In this document: piece by piece, positions 1-7,860 of the stretch
How the letters are laid out: the number at the start of each line of letters is the position of its first letter
Numbering within the stretch: position 1 is the first letter of the stretch
DNA from: Treponema sp.
Lineage (GTDB): Bacteria; Spirochaetota; Spirochaetia; Treponematales; Breznakiellaceae
Direction: 5' to 3'
Assembly: GCA_009782555.1 (NCBI GenBank)
Contig: WRIV01000007.1
Location: forward strand, 1-64,000
DNA: 64,000 nucleotides
Notes under the pieces: model-generated
The model's input: only the letters and a program-made list of their open reading frames with translations
Told to the model about the DNA's origin: nothing
The model's database searches: none
Program-made: the position numbers and the translations under genes

Positions 1-213
1 AACATTGTCTACACAAACAACTTCCAGTTTGCCGCTGTGCGGTTTGAACGCCTTCTTGCTGCAAACATAGAAAACTTTTTCGACAACAGATTCACCGGCA
101 AACTTCTCCGCTATTATGCTTCCAAGTTTTCCGGTGGACATATTCGATATGCTTCTTACGGCATCAATGTGTTCGGTAGTGCCGCCCGATGTTACCAGAA
201 TGTTCAGCTTCAT
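1..213 (-). CDS. coaB: Phosphopantothenate-cysteine ligase (CoaB type), 3' part cut by the window
   Basis: Reading the minus strand from the ATG at 211-213 gives about 71 residues that continue past the window edge. The N-terminus shows the family signature: ILVTSGGT at residues 4-11, then IDAVRSISNMSTGKLG, the nucleotide-binding and substrate loop of the stand-alone CoaB/flavoprotein family. The enzyme couples cysteine to 4'-phosphopantothenate in CoA synthesis. A fair Shine-Dalgarno (AGGTGAT, about 8 nt upstream) supports this start. A second CoA gene, a type II pantothenate kinase, lies at 56695-57507. It could also be the CoaB half of a CoaBC-type protein, but the N-terminal placement of the signature argues for a separate CoaB. 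Confidence 0.8.
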   Translation of the reverse strand, partial: MKLNILVTSGGTTEHIDAVRSISNMSTGKLGSIIAEKFAGESVVEKVFYVCSKKAFKPHSGKLEVVCVDNV

Positions 214-230
214 TGACTTATCACCTGCCC

Positions 231-329
231 TTAATGGGCTTGTTTGACAACCCGGCTGGCTGCCTCAAAACACTGAGCGAAGCTTTTTTGGGAAGCCGCT
301 GTTTTTTCACTGGTGTAATCTTCGATCAT
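231..329 (-). CDS. Possible 32-residue ORF between the dehydrogenase and coaB
   Basis: This short frame fills most of the 183-bp gap between the dehydrogenase stop and the coaB start, in the same direction. It encodes a polar peptide starting MIEDYTSEKTAAS and ending RVVKQAH, and stops 17 nt before coaB. I recognise no family, and there is no convincing ribosome binding site ahead of the ATG. It may be chance. Confidence 0.2.
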   Translation of the reverse strand: MIEDYTSEKTAASQKSFAQCFEAASRVVKQAH

Positions 330-396
330 ACTGGAAAAAATCACAGGCGGCTAAAACAAATAATTATAAAAGTCCAACTCCTCAAGGAGGCGGTCT

Positions 397-1350
397 TCAC
401 GATACCACATTAACCGGTGTACCCTTAAGATATTCCCGCAGATTGGCAACGGCAATTTCCATAAGCCGGCTTCTGCTTTCCAGGGTAGCCCAGGCAATGT
501 GGGGGGTAAAGATGCAGTTTTTTGCTGCAAGAAGAGGGTTTCCCGCCTGCATGGGTTCTTCGGAAACAACATCCAGTCCTGCGGCATAAATCTTTCCTTC
601 GTTTAACGCCGCTGCCAGGTCTTCCTCTACCACCAGGGTTCCCCGGGAAGTATTAATCAAAATTACGCCGTTTTTCATTTTGGCGATTGTCTTTTTGTTG
701 ATAATCCCCGCCGTTTCGGGAAAGACGGGACAATGAAGGGAAATGACATCAGACTGAGCAAGGACTTCTTCGAGGCTTACATAGGATGCACAGGATCTTC
801 CTTCTTCGTTTTGGCTGCGGCTAAAGGCAATTACCTTCATCCCAAAGGCCTTTGCTATCCGGGCCACCGTTTTTCCGATAGCGCCAAGGCCGACGATGCC
901 AAAAGTCTTTCCTGCCAGTTCCACCAGCGGATAATCCCAAAAGCTGTAATCTTTACTGCTTATCCATCGGCCAGAGTGGACAGCGTTGTTGTGTTCCCCC
1001 GCATGGGCGCAAATTTCCAGCAGCAGGGCAAAAACGGTCTGGGCCACGGAAGGGGTAGAATAGCCGGGCACATTGGTAACGATTATTCCGCGGTTCTTCG
1101 CCGCCGCAACGTCCACCACATTATATCCCGTGGCAAGGACTCCAATATATCTAAGTGCAGGGCATGCTTGCAGGGTTTCGGCGGTAATAACTGTTTTGTT
1201 GATCAAGATGATTTCCGCTCCGCCGATTCGTTTTACCGTTTCTTCCCCGGCAGTTCTGTCATGGACAATGGTTTCCCCCAGATCGTTAAAACCATTCCAG
1301 TTTAGATCACCGGGATTTAAGGCATAACCATCAAGTACGACTATTTTCAA
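397..1350 (-). CDS. D-2-hydroxyacid dehydrogenase, probably glycerate dehydrogenase / hydroxypyruvate reductase
   Basis: 317 residues if the TTG at 1348-1350 is the start. That start is chosen because LKIVVLDGYALNPGDL is the usual N-terminus of the glycerate-dehydrogenase branch. The longer in-frame extension would overlap the small upstream gene and has no family resemblance. Visible features are the Rossmann NAD-binding motif GLGAIG in the middle, the catalytic Arg in NTSRGTLV, the Glu in the VVSEEP stretch, and the catalytic His in TPHIAW. The family interconverts D-2-hydroxyacids and 2-oxoacids with NAD(P)H in the cytoplasm. The TTG sits 4 nt after the stop of the 68-residue gene upstream, so the two are probably translationally coupled. 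The exact substrate cannot be read from sequence. Confidence 0.85.
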   Translation of the reverse strand: MKIVVLDGYALNPGDLNWNGFNDLGETIVHDRTAGEETVKRIGGAEIILINKTVITAETLQACPALRYIGVLATGYNVVDVAAAKNRGIIVTNVPGYSTPSVAQTVFALLLEICAHAGEHNNAVHSGRWISSKDYSFWDYPLVELAGKTFGIVGLGAIGKTVARIAKAFGMKVIAFSRSQNEEGRSCASYVSLEEVLAQSDVISLHCPVFPETAGIINKKTIAKMKNGVILINTSRGTLVVEEDLAAALNEGKIYAAGLDVVSEEPMQAGNPLLAAKNCIFTPHIAWATLESRSRLMEIAVANLREYLKGTPVNVVS

Positions 1351-1354
1351 ATTG

Positions 1355-1561
1355 TTAAAATTCCAAGTGCAGGTTTTCGAAAATCCCTCTTGTTCCCGGG
1401 GGTCCTTCCAGAAAATAGTCAAAATAGGACAACATGGGATTATCGGGATTAAGTTTCCGGGCATTTTCCCACAATTTATGTTTTTCGGAATCCGGCAGGG
1501 ATGCAAGAAATACCCCATTGAGTATCATCCGGTACAGGTTTTCCACGCTTCTTTTGTTCAT
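1355..1561 (-). CDS. Small conserved-looking protein of unknown function (68 aa)
   Basis: Starts at the ATG 1559-1561 behind a strong AGGAGG (about 1567-1572) with 5-6 nt spacing, and ends 4 nt before the dehydrogenase start, so it is very likely a real first gene of a two-gene unit. The peptide begins MNKRSVENLYRMILNG and is mixed helical with a C-terminal aromatic stretch (MLSYFDYFLEG). I see no signal peptide, membrane helix or metal motif. A longer frame in the same register would run antisense across tRNA-Ala and is rejected. Confidence 0.6.
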   Translation of the reverse strand: MNKRSVENLYRMILNGVFLASLPDSEKHKLWENARKLNPDNPMLSYFDYFLEGPPGTRGIFENLHLEF

Positions 1562-1622
1562 TAGAGCCTCCTCTAGTAGTATCATGAATATGGCTCTTTT
1601 TGACAAGGGCGCATCCAGCGTC

Positions 1623-1651
1623 TTGAACAAGATCGTGTTTTTTACTATGCT
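1623..1651 (+). promoter_or_regulatory. Promoter of tRNA-Ala
   Basis: TTGAAC (1623-1628), a 17-nt spacer and TATGCT (1646-1651) lie 9 nt before the mature tRNA 5' end. It serves as an internal reference for what a sigma70-type promoter looks like in this genome; the same TATGCT is used ahead of def. Confidence 0.6.
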
Positions 1652-1660
1652 GGAAAAAAT

Positions 1661-1733
1661 GGGGATATAGCTCAGTTGGTAGAGCGATTGGTTCGCAATC
1701 AATAGGCCAGGGGTTCGAATCCCCTTATCTCCA
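1661..1733 (+). tRNA. tRNA-Ala(CGC)
   Basis: A 73-nt cloverleaf. The acceptor GGGGATA pairs with TATCTCC and contains the G3-U70 wobble pair that is the identity element of alanine tRNA. The D arm is AGCTCAGTTGGTAGAGC, the anticodon loop TTCGCAA gives anticodon CGC, and the T arm is AGGGG-TTCGAAT-CCCCT. The discriminator is A, and the CCA tail is not encoded. Confidence 0.93.
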
Positions 1734-1747
1734 AAAATTTTCTGGCA

Positions 1748-2896
1748 TCACAATAGTTCTGTCCGGTGCTGTGCCTTGATCTGTTCTACTATCTCCCTGA
1801 CATGCTGTGTCTTGCCCTTTTTGGAGATGAGTACACTGCCGGGGCCGCTGTTTGTTCTCGACCGAACCGCAATAATCAGATCATCTACCCCTATCAAGGC
1901 CACGGGTATATCCGAGTCCACAAAGCAGTTTTTTGATCCGGTTTGGTATACTTCGGCCTTATGTTCACCGCTGGAATCCAGGAGGGCAGCGTACTCGTCC
2001 CAGCTTCCAACGTCAAGCCAGTCGAAGCCTGCCCGGACCATTACTGTGTCAGAACATTTTTCCGCAATAGCGTAATCAAAGGAAATGGAGGGAACTTCCC
2101 TGTATGCCTCTCCCATATCCAGCCATTCCCAGAGAATCCGCAGTCCCCGTTCTGTTTTGAAGGATCGTTCATCGGGGGCCCGGAGTTTTTCAAAGGGGCG
2201 AATTATATCCTCCGCATGGCGGTGAAATTCACTCAGCATAAATTTGGAAGAAAAGGCGAACATTCCGGAATTCCAGAAAAAGTTTCCCTCCAAAAGAAAT
2301 TCCTCCGCTTTTTCCCGGGTTGGTTTTTCCCTAAAAGACAGTACCTTGTATACATGCGGTTCTTCCGCTGTCCGGGAAACCACCTGGCCCGCTTCGATGT
2401 AACCGTACCCTGTCCCGGGTCCCCGGGGAACAATGCCAAAGATTGCCAGTCTGTCGGCCTGGGCAAAGGCTTCCGCCGCCGCCGCATCCACCAAAAAACG
2501 ATCCAGGGGACTGATAAGATGGTCGCTGGTCAGGACCAGCACTTTCCGTTCTACCCCGCTTATCCAGTCGATAAAATTGATTGCACAGGCAATGGCGGCG
2601 GCGGTATTTTTTGCTTCGGGTTCGGGGATCAGCACCATGCGCCGTTTTTCATCATCAGAATATTTTTCGCAGGCCTTGACAATGTTTGCTGCATGAAACT
2701 GTCCGGCAATAATAATTACCCTGCCGTCCCCTTTCCGGTCTATCACCGCCATGGCCCGTTCCACAGCGGCGTTAAAAAAACTTCCCTGACCGCCGCCGGA
2801 AGGCAGGGGAAGGAACTGCTTGGGAGTCCAGGTATTACTGGCCGGCCAAAGCCTGGTACCGGACCCTCCCGCCATGATAATGCAATCGTTAAACAT
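1748..2896 (-). CDS. manC: Mannose-1-phosphate guanylyltransferase
   Basis: 382 residues. The nucleotidyltransferase signature GGSGTRLWP is at residues 10-18 followed by PKQFLPL, which binds GTP/pyrophosphate; FDYAIAEK and the GFDWLDVGSWDE segment near residues 270-310 are typical of ManC/RfbM enzymes. The protein makes GDP-mannose from mannose-1-phosphate and GTP for surface glycans or lipoglycans. It lacks the C-terminal isomerase half of bifunctional enzymes, as its length shows. A promoter with TATAGT (2908-2913) overlaps the stop of the RluA-type gene upstream, so manC probably has its own transcript as well as read-through from that gene. Confidence 0.9.
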   Translation of the reverse strand: MFNDCIIMAGGSGTRLWPASNTWTPKQFLPLPSGGGQGSFFNAAVERAMAVIDRKGDGRVIIIAGQFHAANIVKACEKYSDDEKRRMVLIPEPEAKNTAAAIACAINFIDWISGVERKVLVLTSDHLISPLDRFLVDAAAAEAFAQADRLAIFGIVPRGPGTGYGYIEAGQVVSRTAEEPHVYKVLSFREKPTREKAEEFLLEGNFFWNSGMFAFSSKFMLSEFHRHAEDIIRPFEKLRAPDERSFKTERGLRILWEWLDMGEAYREVPSISFDYAIAEKCSDTVMVRAGFDWLDVGSWDEYAALLDSSGEHKAEVYQTGSKNCFVDSDIPVALIGVDDLIIAVRSRTNSGPGSVLISKKGKTQHVREIVEQIKAQHRTELL

Positions 2897-2907
2897 GTAT
2901 TTTATTC

Positions 2908-2936
2908 ACTATAAAACAGGATTGAAGGGAACGCAA
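2908..2936 (-). promoter_or_regulatory. manC promoter overlapping the upstream gene's stop
   Basis: On the minus strand TTGCGT (2931-2936), 17 nt, TATAGT (2908-2913), then 11 nt to the manC ATG. Predicted leader is only about 4 nt and holds no Shine-Dalgarno. Part of the short-leader pattern described in the findings. Confidence 0.45.
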
Positions 2937-3598
2937 GTCAGGCCTGTCTTTTCGATCAGATCAAGAAAATGATCCGGCAGGGGAGTACTGATTAAAAGTC
3001 CTCCCTTGACCAGAGACGGAGGCAGATAGATTGAAGAAGCATGAAGAAGGAGCCGCTTAAGACCCAGGGATTTTTTTAATTTTTTGTTCAGCGCAAAATC
3101 ACCGTACTTATCGTCCCCCAAAATAGGATGGCCCGATTGCGCAAGGTGGCGGCGGATCTGGTGCATCCGGCCTGTCCCCGGTTCAAGCTGCGCCAGAGAG
3201 AAACCTGAGGGAACTCCATTTCCATCGGCATAGTCCAGCCGGACATAGGATGTCCTGGCTTCCATCTCCCTGCCCCTGATAACGAGAGTTTCGTTAATGA
3301 TTCCTTTTTTGTTAAGCTCCCCTGCACAAAGGGCCAGGTAACTTTTTTTCAGTCCCCCTTGACGGCCTGAAAAAAGGGCGGAACAGGCGGCGGCGCTTTC
3401 TCTGGTTTTTGCGGTAACTATTACACCGGAAGTATCCCGGTCAAGCCGGTGAACCAGGAAGGGGCGCGTCTTATAGGTTTGGGACAAGAGGGAATCCAGG
3501 GATGAGTCCACGCCGGAACCTCCCTGAACGGAAAGTCCCGCGGGTTTGTTAAGGACCAAAAGCCTCTCATCTTCAAATAAAACCGTTATATTTTTCAT
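2909..3598 (-). CDS. RluA-family 23S rRNA/tRNA pseudouridine synthase
   Basis: 229 residues, the length of single-domain RluA/RluC-type enzymes without an S4 domain. The catalytic motif HRLDRDTSG, with the nucleophilic Asp, is near residues 51-59; LNKPAGLSVQ at the N-terminus and GRMHQIRRHLA in the C-terminal half are further family blocks. The enzyme isomerises uridine to pseudouridine in structured RNA. Which position it modifies cannot be decided from sequence. The gene is divergent from the secreted protein at 3656 and is followed 12 nt later by manC. Confidence 0.85.
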   Translation of the reverse strand: MKNITVLFEDERLLVLNKPAGLSVQGGSGVDSSLDSLLSQTYKTRPFLVHRLDRDTSGVIVTAKTRESAAACSALFSGRQGGLKKSYLALCAGELNKKGIINETLVIRGREMEARTSYVRLDYADGNGVPSGFSLAQLEPGTGRMHQIRRHLAQSGHPILGDDKYGDFALNKKLKKSLGLKRLLLHASSIYLPPSLVKGGLLISTPLPDHFLDLIEKTGLTCVPFNPVL

Positions 3599-3620
3599 AA
3601 CACAATTCTGTAACCTGTCT

Positions 3621-3649
3621 TTATAATTGTACCTTAATTATAGTATGAT
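3621..3649 (+). promoter_or_regulatory. Possible promoter of the secreted transglutaminase-like gene
   Basis: Overlapping -10 candidates TATAGT (3639-3644) and TATGAT (3644-3649) end 6 nt before the ATG at 3656; TTATAA (3621-3626) is a weak -35 at 17 nt. No Shine-Dalgarno is visible. Confidence 0.35.
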
Positions 3650-3655
3650 AAAACC

Positions 3656-4870
3656 ATGAAAAGACTATGCCTAATCTGTGCGATATTATGTCTTGCCCTG
3701 TCCCTATGGGCAGAACCCCTCAATTCCCCAACCTGGGGTTTCCGGCTGGACCTTCCCGAAGGGTATGAACTAACCGGAGGGGACAAAAAAAATCAATTCT
3801 CCTTTTCCTCTTCTTTTGGAACAAGTCTGGACTTAATAGCCTATTCTGGCAAAGCATCCGCCGCCGCACTGGCGGAAGAACTGGAAAAGAAACTTTCCAA
3901 TCAGGGAAAAAAGCATGTCTTCATGTACAACGGCAGGGAAGCGGCGGTTATGGAGCTCCGGTTTACCCAGGGGAGAAACACCATAACCGGCTGGGCCTTG
4001 TGCCTGGAACTGGAAAATCCGGTTGCTCCTGCCGGAGGGGGGCCAAATGTCAAAGGGCACCTGGCGGCCATGGCCTATGGCCCGGACAAGGCGGAATTAC
4101 AATGCCTCCACCTTTCGGTACTGGATTCCATCGAAGGCGGCGATGGTGATCACCGCCGGCCCGGAGCAATGACTGAATACCTTTACCCTCGGGGAGGATG
4201 GATTACCGCAGCCCTGGCAAACACCAAAGAAACCGCCCGTTTTCGGGAAAACGATGCCGCCGCGGCCCAGTTTGTGGTAGACCGGGAATTCGAAGTGATG
4301 AAATTTTACCTTACTTCTCCGCGTTGGCAGGAAGCGTGGAAACGATTCTACCGAGCCATTTTTAAGGATTCCTTTGACCGCCTGGAGCATGCGGCTTTTC
4401 TTTTGGAACGGAGCTGGAACAATGCCCTGCTGAATTCCGGCAGCGGGGATATTAATCCGGAAGAAGCGGAACGGCTGGGAACAAGAAGCGCTGAAGCAAA
4501 AAACATTGCAGCGAAAGCCCTGGAATGGGTCCAGGGTTTTGAATACGAAAGGGATCTTATGGGTAGCGATTTTATAAATCTGGTAACCGCCGCCCGGGAA
4601 GGCCGGGGAGACTGCGATTCCCGGGCCATGCTCTGGGTAATTATCCTTTCGCAGTCAAATATTTCCGCGGGGATCATGGTGTCCCGGGAGTTTAGCCACG
4701 CCATGGGCCTGGCAGATCTGGAAGGACAGGGCGCCCGGTTTCCCATGAAGGACGACAGCGGCAGGGAACTCCGCTGGATGGTGGCGGAAACCACCGCCCA
4801 GGTTGCCCTGGGCCTTGTAGGGGAATCGGTTAGCGAAATAACCAAATGGCTGGGAATAACCTTTGAGTAA
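3656..4870 (+). CDS. Secreted protein with transglutaminase-like C-terminal domain
   Basis: 404 residues. A signal peptide (KRLCLICAILCLALSLWA, cleavage near residue 19) sends it to the periplasm or surface. The N-terminal half resembles small secreted domains with no clear family. The C-terminal 110 residues look like a transglutaminase/cysteine-protease fold: GRGDCDSRAML with a candidate nucleophilic Cys, then FSHAMG with a candidate His about 35 residues on, and an AETT acidic residue to complete a triad. The role could be peptide cleavage or crosslinking at the cell envelope. The triad assignment is inference from spacing, not from an alignment. Confidence 0.6.
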   Translation: MKRLCLICAILCLALSLWAEPLNSPTWGFRLDLPEGYELTGGDKKNQFSFSSSFGTSLDLIAYSGKASAAALAEELEKKLSNQGKKHVFMYNGREAAVMELRFTQGRNTITGWALCLELENPVAPAGGGPNVKGHLAAMAYGPDKAELQCLHLSVLDSIEGGDGDHRRPGAMTEYLYPRGGWITAALANTKETARFRENDAAAAQFVVDREFEVMKFYLTSPRWQEAWKRFYRAIFKDSFDRLEHAAFLLERSWNNALLNSGSGDINPEEAERLGTRSAEAKNIAAKALEWVQGFEYERDLMGSDFINLVTAAREGRGDCDSRAMLWVIILSQSNISAGIMVSREFSHAMGLADLEGQGARFPMKDDSGRELRWMVAETTAQVALGLVGESVSEITKWLGITFE

Positions 4871-4903
4871 GATTTGGTACGGGTATTTATTGGGAGCATA
4901 ATT

Positions 4904-5011
4904 ATGAAACCCATGGGTACTGTTATTAAGAATACAGAAACAACTGGCATTCGAATAAAAAATGAGCGTTTTGAAAAATCCACAACAGATTTAGAACAGG
5001 GCAAAAATTAG
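4904..5011 (+). CDS. Possible 35-residue ORF, unknown
   Basis: A frame starting MKPMGTVIKNTETTG and ending DLEQGKN follows GGGAG with 7-8 nt spacing. It is lysine/threonine rich and resembles no family I know. It may be a remnant at the border of the defence island. Confidence 0.2.
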   Translation: MKPMGTVIKNTETTGIRIKNERFEKSTTDLEQGKN

Positions 5012-5308
5012 GATTATTAATCACTTTGTGTATGTCTGTTATTCAACACTAATGTTTAACGGTTTTCTCCATAGCCTTCACATTTTTTAATTTGAAAGCA
5101 CCACCCCCTGTACAGGAAAGCGGATATTAATCATAAAATATTTTATTGACGCTTCGCCCCTGCGTTGGACCCTTCGGGACCAACGCAGGGCTCAACAAAG
5201 AGCATGATGTTTGTTAATTATTTCTAATGCCTCAATTGCGATATCATATGGATGTCTAATGAATAGGCAGAGCTTCCGAAATGTGCTTCTCTATGCTAAA
5301 ATAACGCT
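5012..5308 (+). other. Intergenic border of the defence island, AT-rich with one strong hairpin
   Basis: No gene is visible. The stretch holds a 12-bp palindrome (TAAAATATTTTA near 5134-5145), the long hairpin annotated separately at 5158-5190, and at its end a TAAAAT (5297-5302) lying 6 nt before the hsdR ATG, which may be its -10; the -35 match (TTCCGA, 5274-5279) is weak. Confidence 0.5.
5158..5190. repeat. GC-rich perfect inverted repeat (11-bp stem)
   Basis: CCCTGCGTTGG (5158-5168) and CCAACGCAGGG (5180-5190) pair perfectly, and the inner CCC-TTC-GGG can extend the stem. It is embedded in AT-rich DNA and not followed by a T run on either strand, so it is not a standard terminator. It may be a dispersed repeat unit or the end of a lost element. 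Confidence 0.6.
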
Positions 5309-7849
5309 ATGCCAAAAGAGGCGCAGGCGCGGATAAAAATCAATAAATTACTTGAGGAGGCAGGCTGGCGCTTTTTTGATTCCCAAGATGGCAGGGCTAA
5401 TGTCATCCTTGAGCCCACGGTAAAAATTACAAAGACAAAACTAAGTGATTTGGGTGATGATTTTGATAAAACTAAAAACGGGTTTATAGATTTTTTGCTC
5501 CTGGACGAACAGGGCTTTCCATTTATCGTATTAGAGGCCAAGGCCGAAGACAAAAATCCGTTGATCGGCAAAGAACAGGCCAGGCAATACGCACGATCTC
5601 AACATTGCCGTTTTATCATTTTATCCAATGGAAACAGTCACTATTTCTGGGATTTAGAACGGGGGAATCCCCAGGTTATTTACCGTTTCCCTTCGCCGGA
5701 ATTAACGGTAAGCTATGCGTCATTTACCCCCAACAGAGAGGCGCTTGCAAAAGAGGTTGTTGGCGATGATTACATTGTCCTAACCAAAAAGCCGGATTAC
5801 AAAAACGATCCTTCCTGGCTGGATGAAACGAACCGTCCCGAGTTTATTAAAGTTAACAAACTGCGTTTTCTCAGGCCCTATCAAGTCCGGGCAATCGAGG
5901 CAATCCAGCGGGCTGTAAAAAACGAACGGGATCGCTTTCTGTTTGAAATGGCAACCGGAACTGGCAAAACCCTGGTTTCTGCCGCAGTGATAAAATTATT
6001 CCGGCGCACCGGCAATGCGCGGCGCATCCTCTTTCTGGTTGACCGGCTGGAACTTGAACAACAGGCACAGAAAAATTTCGAGGATTACCTGAAAGGCGAT
6101 TATGTTACTGTTATTTATAAAGAAAACCGCGAAGACTGGCGTAGGGCTGATATTGTAGTTTCCACCATTCAAAGCTTTTTGTCAAAAAACCGCTATAAAC
6201 GTTATTTTGCCCCTAATGATTTTGACCTTGTTATTTCCGACGAAGCCCACCGCAGTATCAGCGGAAACAGCAGGGCGGTATTTGAATATTTCATCGGGTA
6301 TAAATTAGGTTTGACCGCTACGCCCAAGGATTATCTCAAGCATATTGATGCCACCGGTTTGGGAGCTAACGACCCTCGTGAACTTGAACGGAGAACACTG
6401 CTGGACACATACAAAACCTTTGGCTGTGAGACCGGCGAACCGACATTCCGTTATTCCCTATTGGATGGGGTAAGGGACGGTTATCTTATTAACCCTGTTG
6501 TGCTTGACGCAAGAACCGAAATAACCGCGAAGTTGCTTTCCGAGCATGGCTATGCGGTGCTCGTTCCGGTTGAAGATGGCAACGAGACAGAAGAAGTTTT
6601 TGTTTATCAGGAGTTTGAAAAGAAGTTTTTTTCCGAAAGCACTAACCATGCTTTTTGCAGAGTTTTTCTGGAAAACGCCCTGGAGGATCCGATCTCCGGC
6701 GAGATTGGCAAAACTATTGTGTTCTGCGTTTCCCAGAATCACGCCGCCAAAATTGTCCAAATTCTCAATCAGTACGCCGATGCGCTGTTCCCCGGCAAGT
6801 ACCAGTCTGATTTTGCAATGCAGGTAACATCAACGATAATCGGCGCTCAGGATTTTACTGTTCAATTCAGCAATAACAGGCTTTCCGGCTCTGGTAATTT
6901 TGATCCAGGCTACAGGACAAGCAAAACACGAGTTTGCGTTACGGTGGGAATGATGACCACTGGCTATGATTGCACTGACCTCCTAAATATCTGCCTTATG
7001 CGTCCAATTTTTTCTCCCAGTGATTTTATTCAGATAAAAGGCCGGGGAACCAGAAAACATAATTTTACTGTGGAGCACATTGATCCGGCGATAAAATCCC
7101 AGCTTGGAGACCAAGAAAAGGCCAGGTTCAAAATTTTTGATTTCTTTGCCAACTGCGAATATTTTGAAGAGAAATTCAACTATGACGAAGTATTGAGCCT
7201 TCCCAAACCAAGTAAAGAAACCATTTCCGAAACCCATGACGAGCCTTTGGATAAATCCTACTTTGATGTTTACAACAGCAACCGCGAAGACAAGCTCAGT
7301 TCCCTAAACCAAACGGAAATCGGTCCGGATGGGATGAAAATCGACAGGATGTATTTTGATCGCTTTGAACAGACAATTCTGAATAATTCCAATATTGAAA
7401 TAATTAAGGAGCAGGCAGAAGCCGGGAAATGGGATGAGCTTCAAAATTTTGTTATTCACAATATTTTTGACAAGCCCGAAGATTATTTCAATATGGAAAA
7501 ACTTAGGGCTGCCCTGAATGTAGACCGCCGGGTAATGCTCAGGGAAATGCTGGAGAAAATCCTCGGCCTTATTCCTCGTTTTAAGACCAAAGAAGAATTG
7601 TTGGAAGAAGAATTTGACAAATTCGACAGCCGGTATATGCCCGGCGAGAATCATTTTTCCGGCGCAAAAGTGATTTTCAAGGCGTATATCGAAGATGCCG
7701 AATTCCGTAACATAATTGATCAGGGAAATTTATCGCTTTTAAATGTTACCCCCTGGATCGATTCATACCGTCAATTAAGCCCGGAGTTCCGTACATTGAT
7801 TCCGGAATATATCAAGGACTACGTACCCTTGAATAATTATGTGAAATAA
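5309..7849 (+). CDS. hsdR: Type I restriction enzyme, R subunit (nuclease plus translocase)
   Basis: 846 residues, EcoEI-like size. The N-terminal nuclease domain shows Asp61 and ExK (Glu76, Lys78) in the PD-(D/E)XK arrangement. A superfamily 2 translocase follows: Walker A TGTGKT near residues 215-220, DEAH at 311-314, LTATP shortly after, and a GRGTR motif VI near 580. The C-terminal part fits the EcoEI-type domain that binds the methylase complex. It cuts unmodified DNA after ATP-driven translocation. The stop is 11 nt before hsdMS, so R, M and S are one operon. All motif residues are present, so the subunit looks intact. Confidence 0.92.
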   Translation: MPKEAQARIKINKLLEEAGWRFFDSQDGRANVILEPTVKITKTKLSDLGDDFDKTKNGFIDFLLLDEQGFPFIVLEAKAEDKNPLIGKEQARQYARSQHCRFIILSNGNSHYFWDLERGNPQVIYRFPSPELTVSYASFTPNREALAKEVVGDDYIVLTKKPDYKNDPSWLDETNRPEFIKVNKLRFLRPYQVRAIEAIQRAVKNERDRFLFEMATGTGKTLVSAAVIKLFRRTGNARRILFLVDRLELEQQAQKNFEDYLKGDYVTVIYKENREDWRRADIVVSTIQSFLSKNRYKRYFAPNDFDLVISDEAHRSISGNSRAVFEYFIGYKLGLTATPKDYLKHIDATGLGANDPRELERRTLLDTYKTFGCETGEPTFRYSLLDGVRDGYLINPVVLDARTEITAKLLSEHGYAVLVPVEDGNETEEVFVYQEFEKKFFSESTNHAFCRVFLENALEDPISGEIGKTIVFCVSQNHAAKIVQILNQYADALFPGKYQSDFAMQVTSTIIGAQDFTVQFSNNRLSGSGNFDPGYRTSKTRVCVTVGMMTTGYDCTDLLNICLMRPIFSPSDFIQIKGRGTRKHNFTVEHIDPAIKSQLGDQEKARFKIFDFFANCEYFEEKFNYDEVLSLPKPSKETISETHDEPLDKSYFDVYNSNREDKLSSLNQTEIGPDGMKIDRMYFDRFEQTILNNSNIEIIKEQAEAGKWDELQNFVIHNIFDKPEDYFNMEKLRAALNVDRRVMLREMLEKILGLIPRFKTKEELLEEEFDKFDSRYMPGENHFSGAKVIFKAYIEDAEFRNIIDQGNLSLLNVTPWIDSYRQLSPEFRTLIPEYIKDYVPLNNYVK

Positions 7850-7860
7850 GGAACCGCCTG

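Noticed and set aside
733-1305. 190-codon frame antisense to the dehydrogenase
   Set aside because: Shadow of a clear Rossmann-fold enzyme on the other strand.
1562-1702. Longer N-terminus for the 68-residue gene
   Set aside because: It would read antisense through tRNA-Ala, while a strong AGGAGG supports the start at 1561.
1943-2914. A 323-codon open frame antisense to manC
   Set aside because: Composition is cysteine/phenylalanine-rich nonsense, and the opposite strand carries a clear ManC with all motifs.
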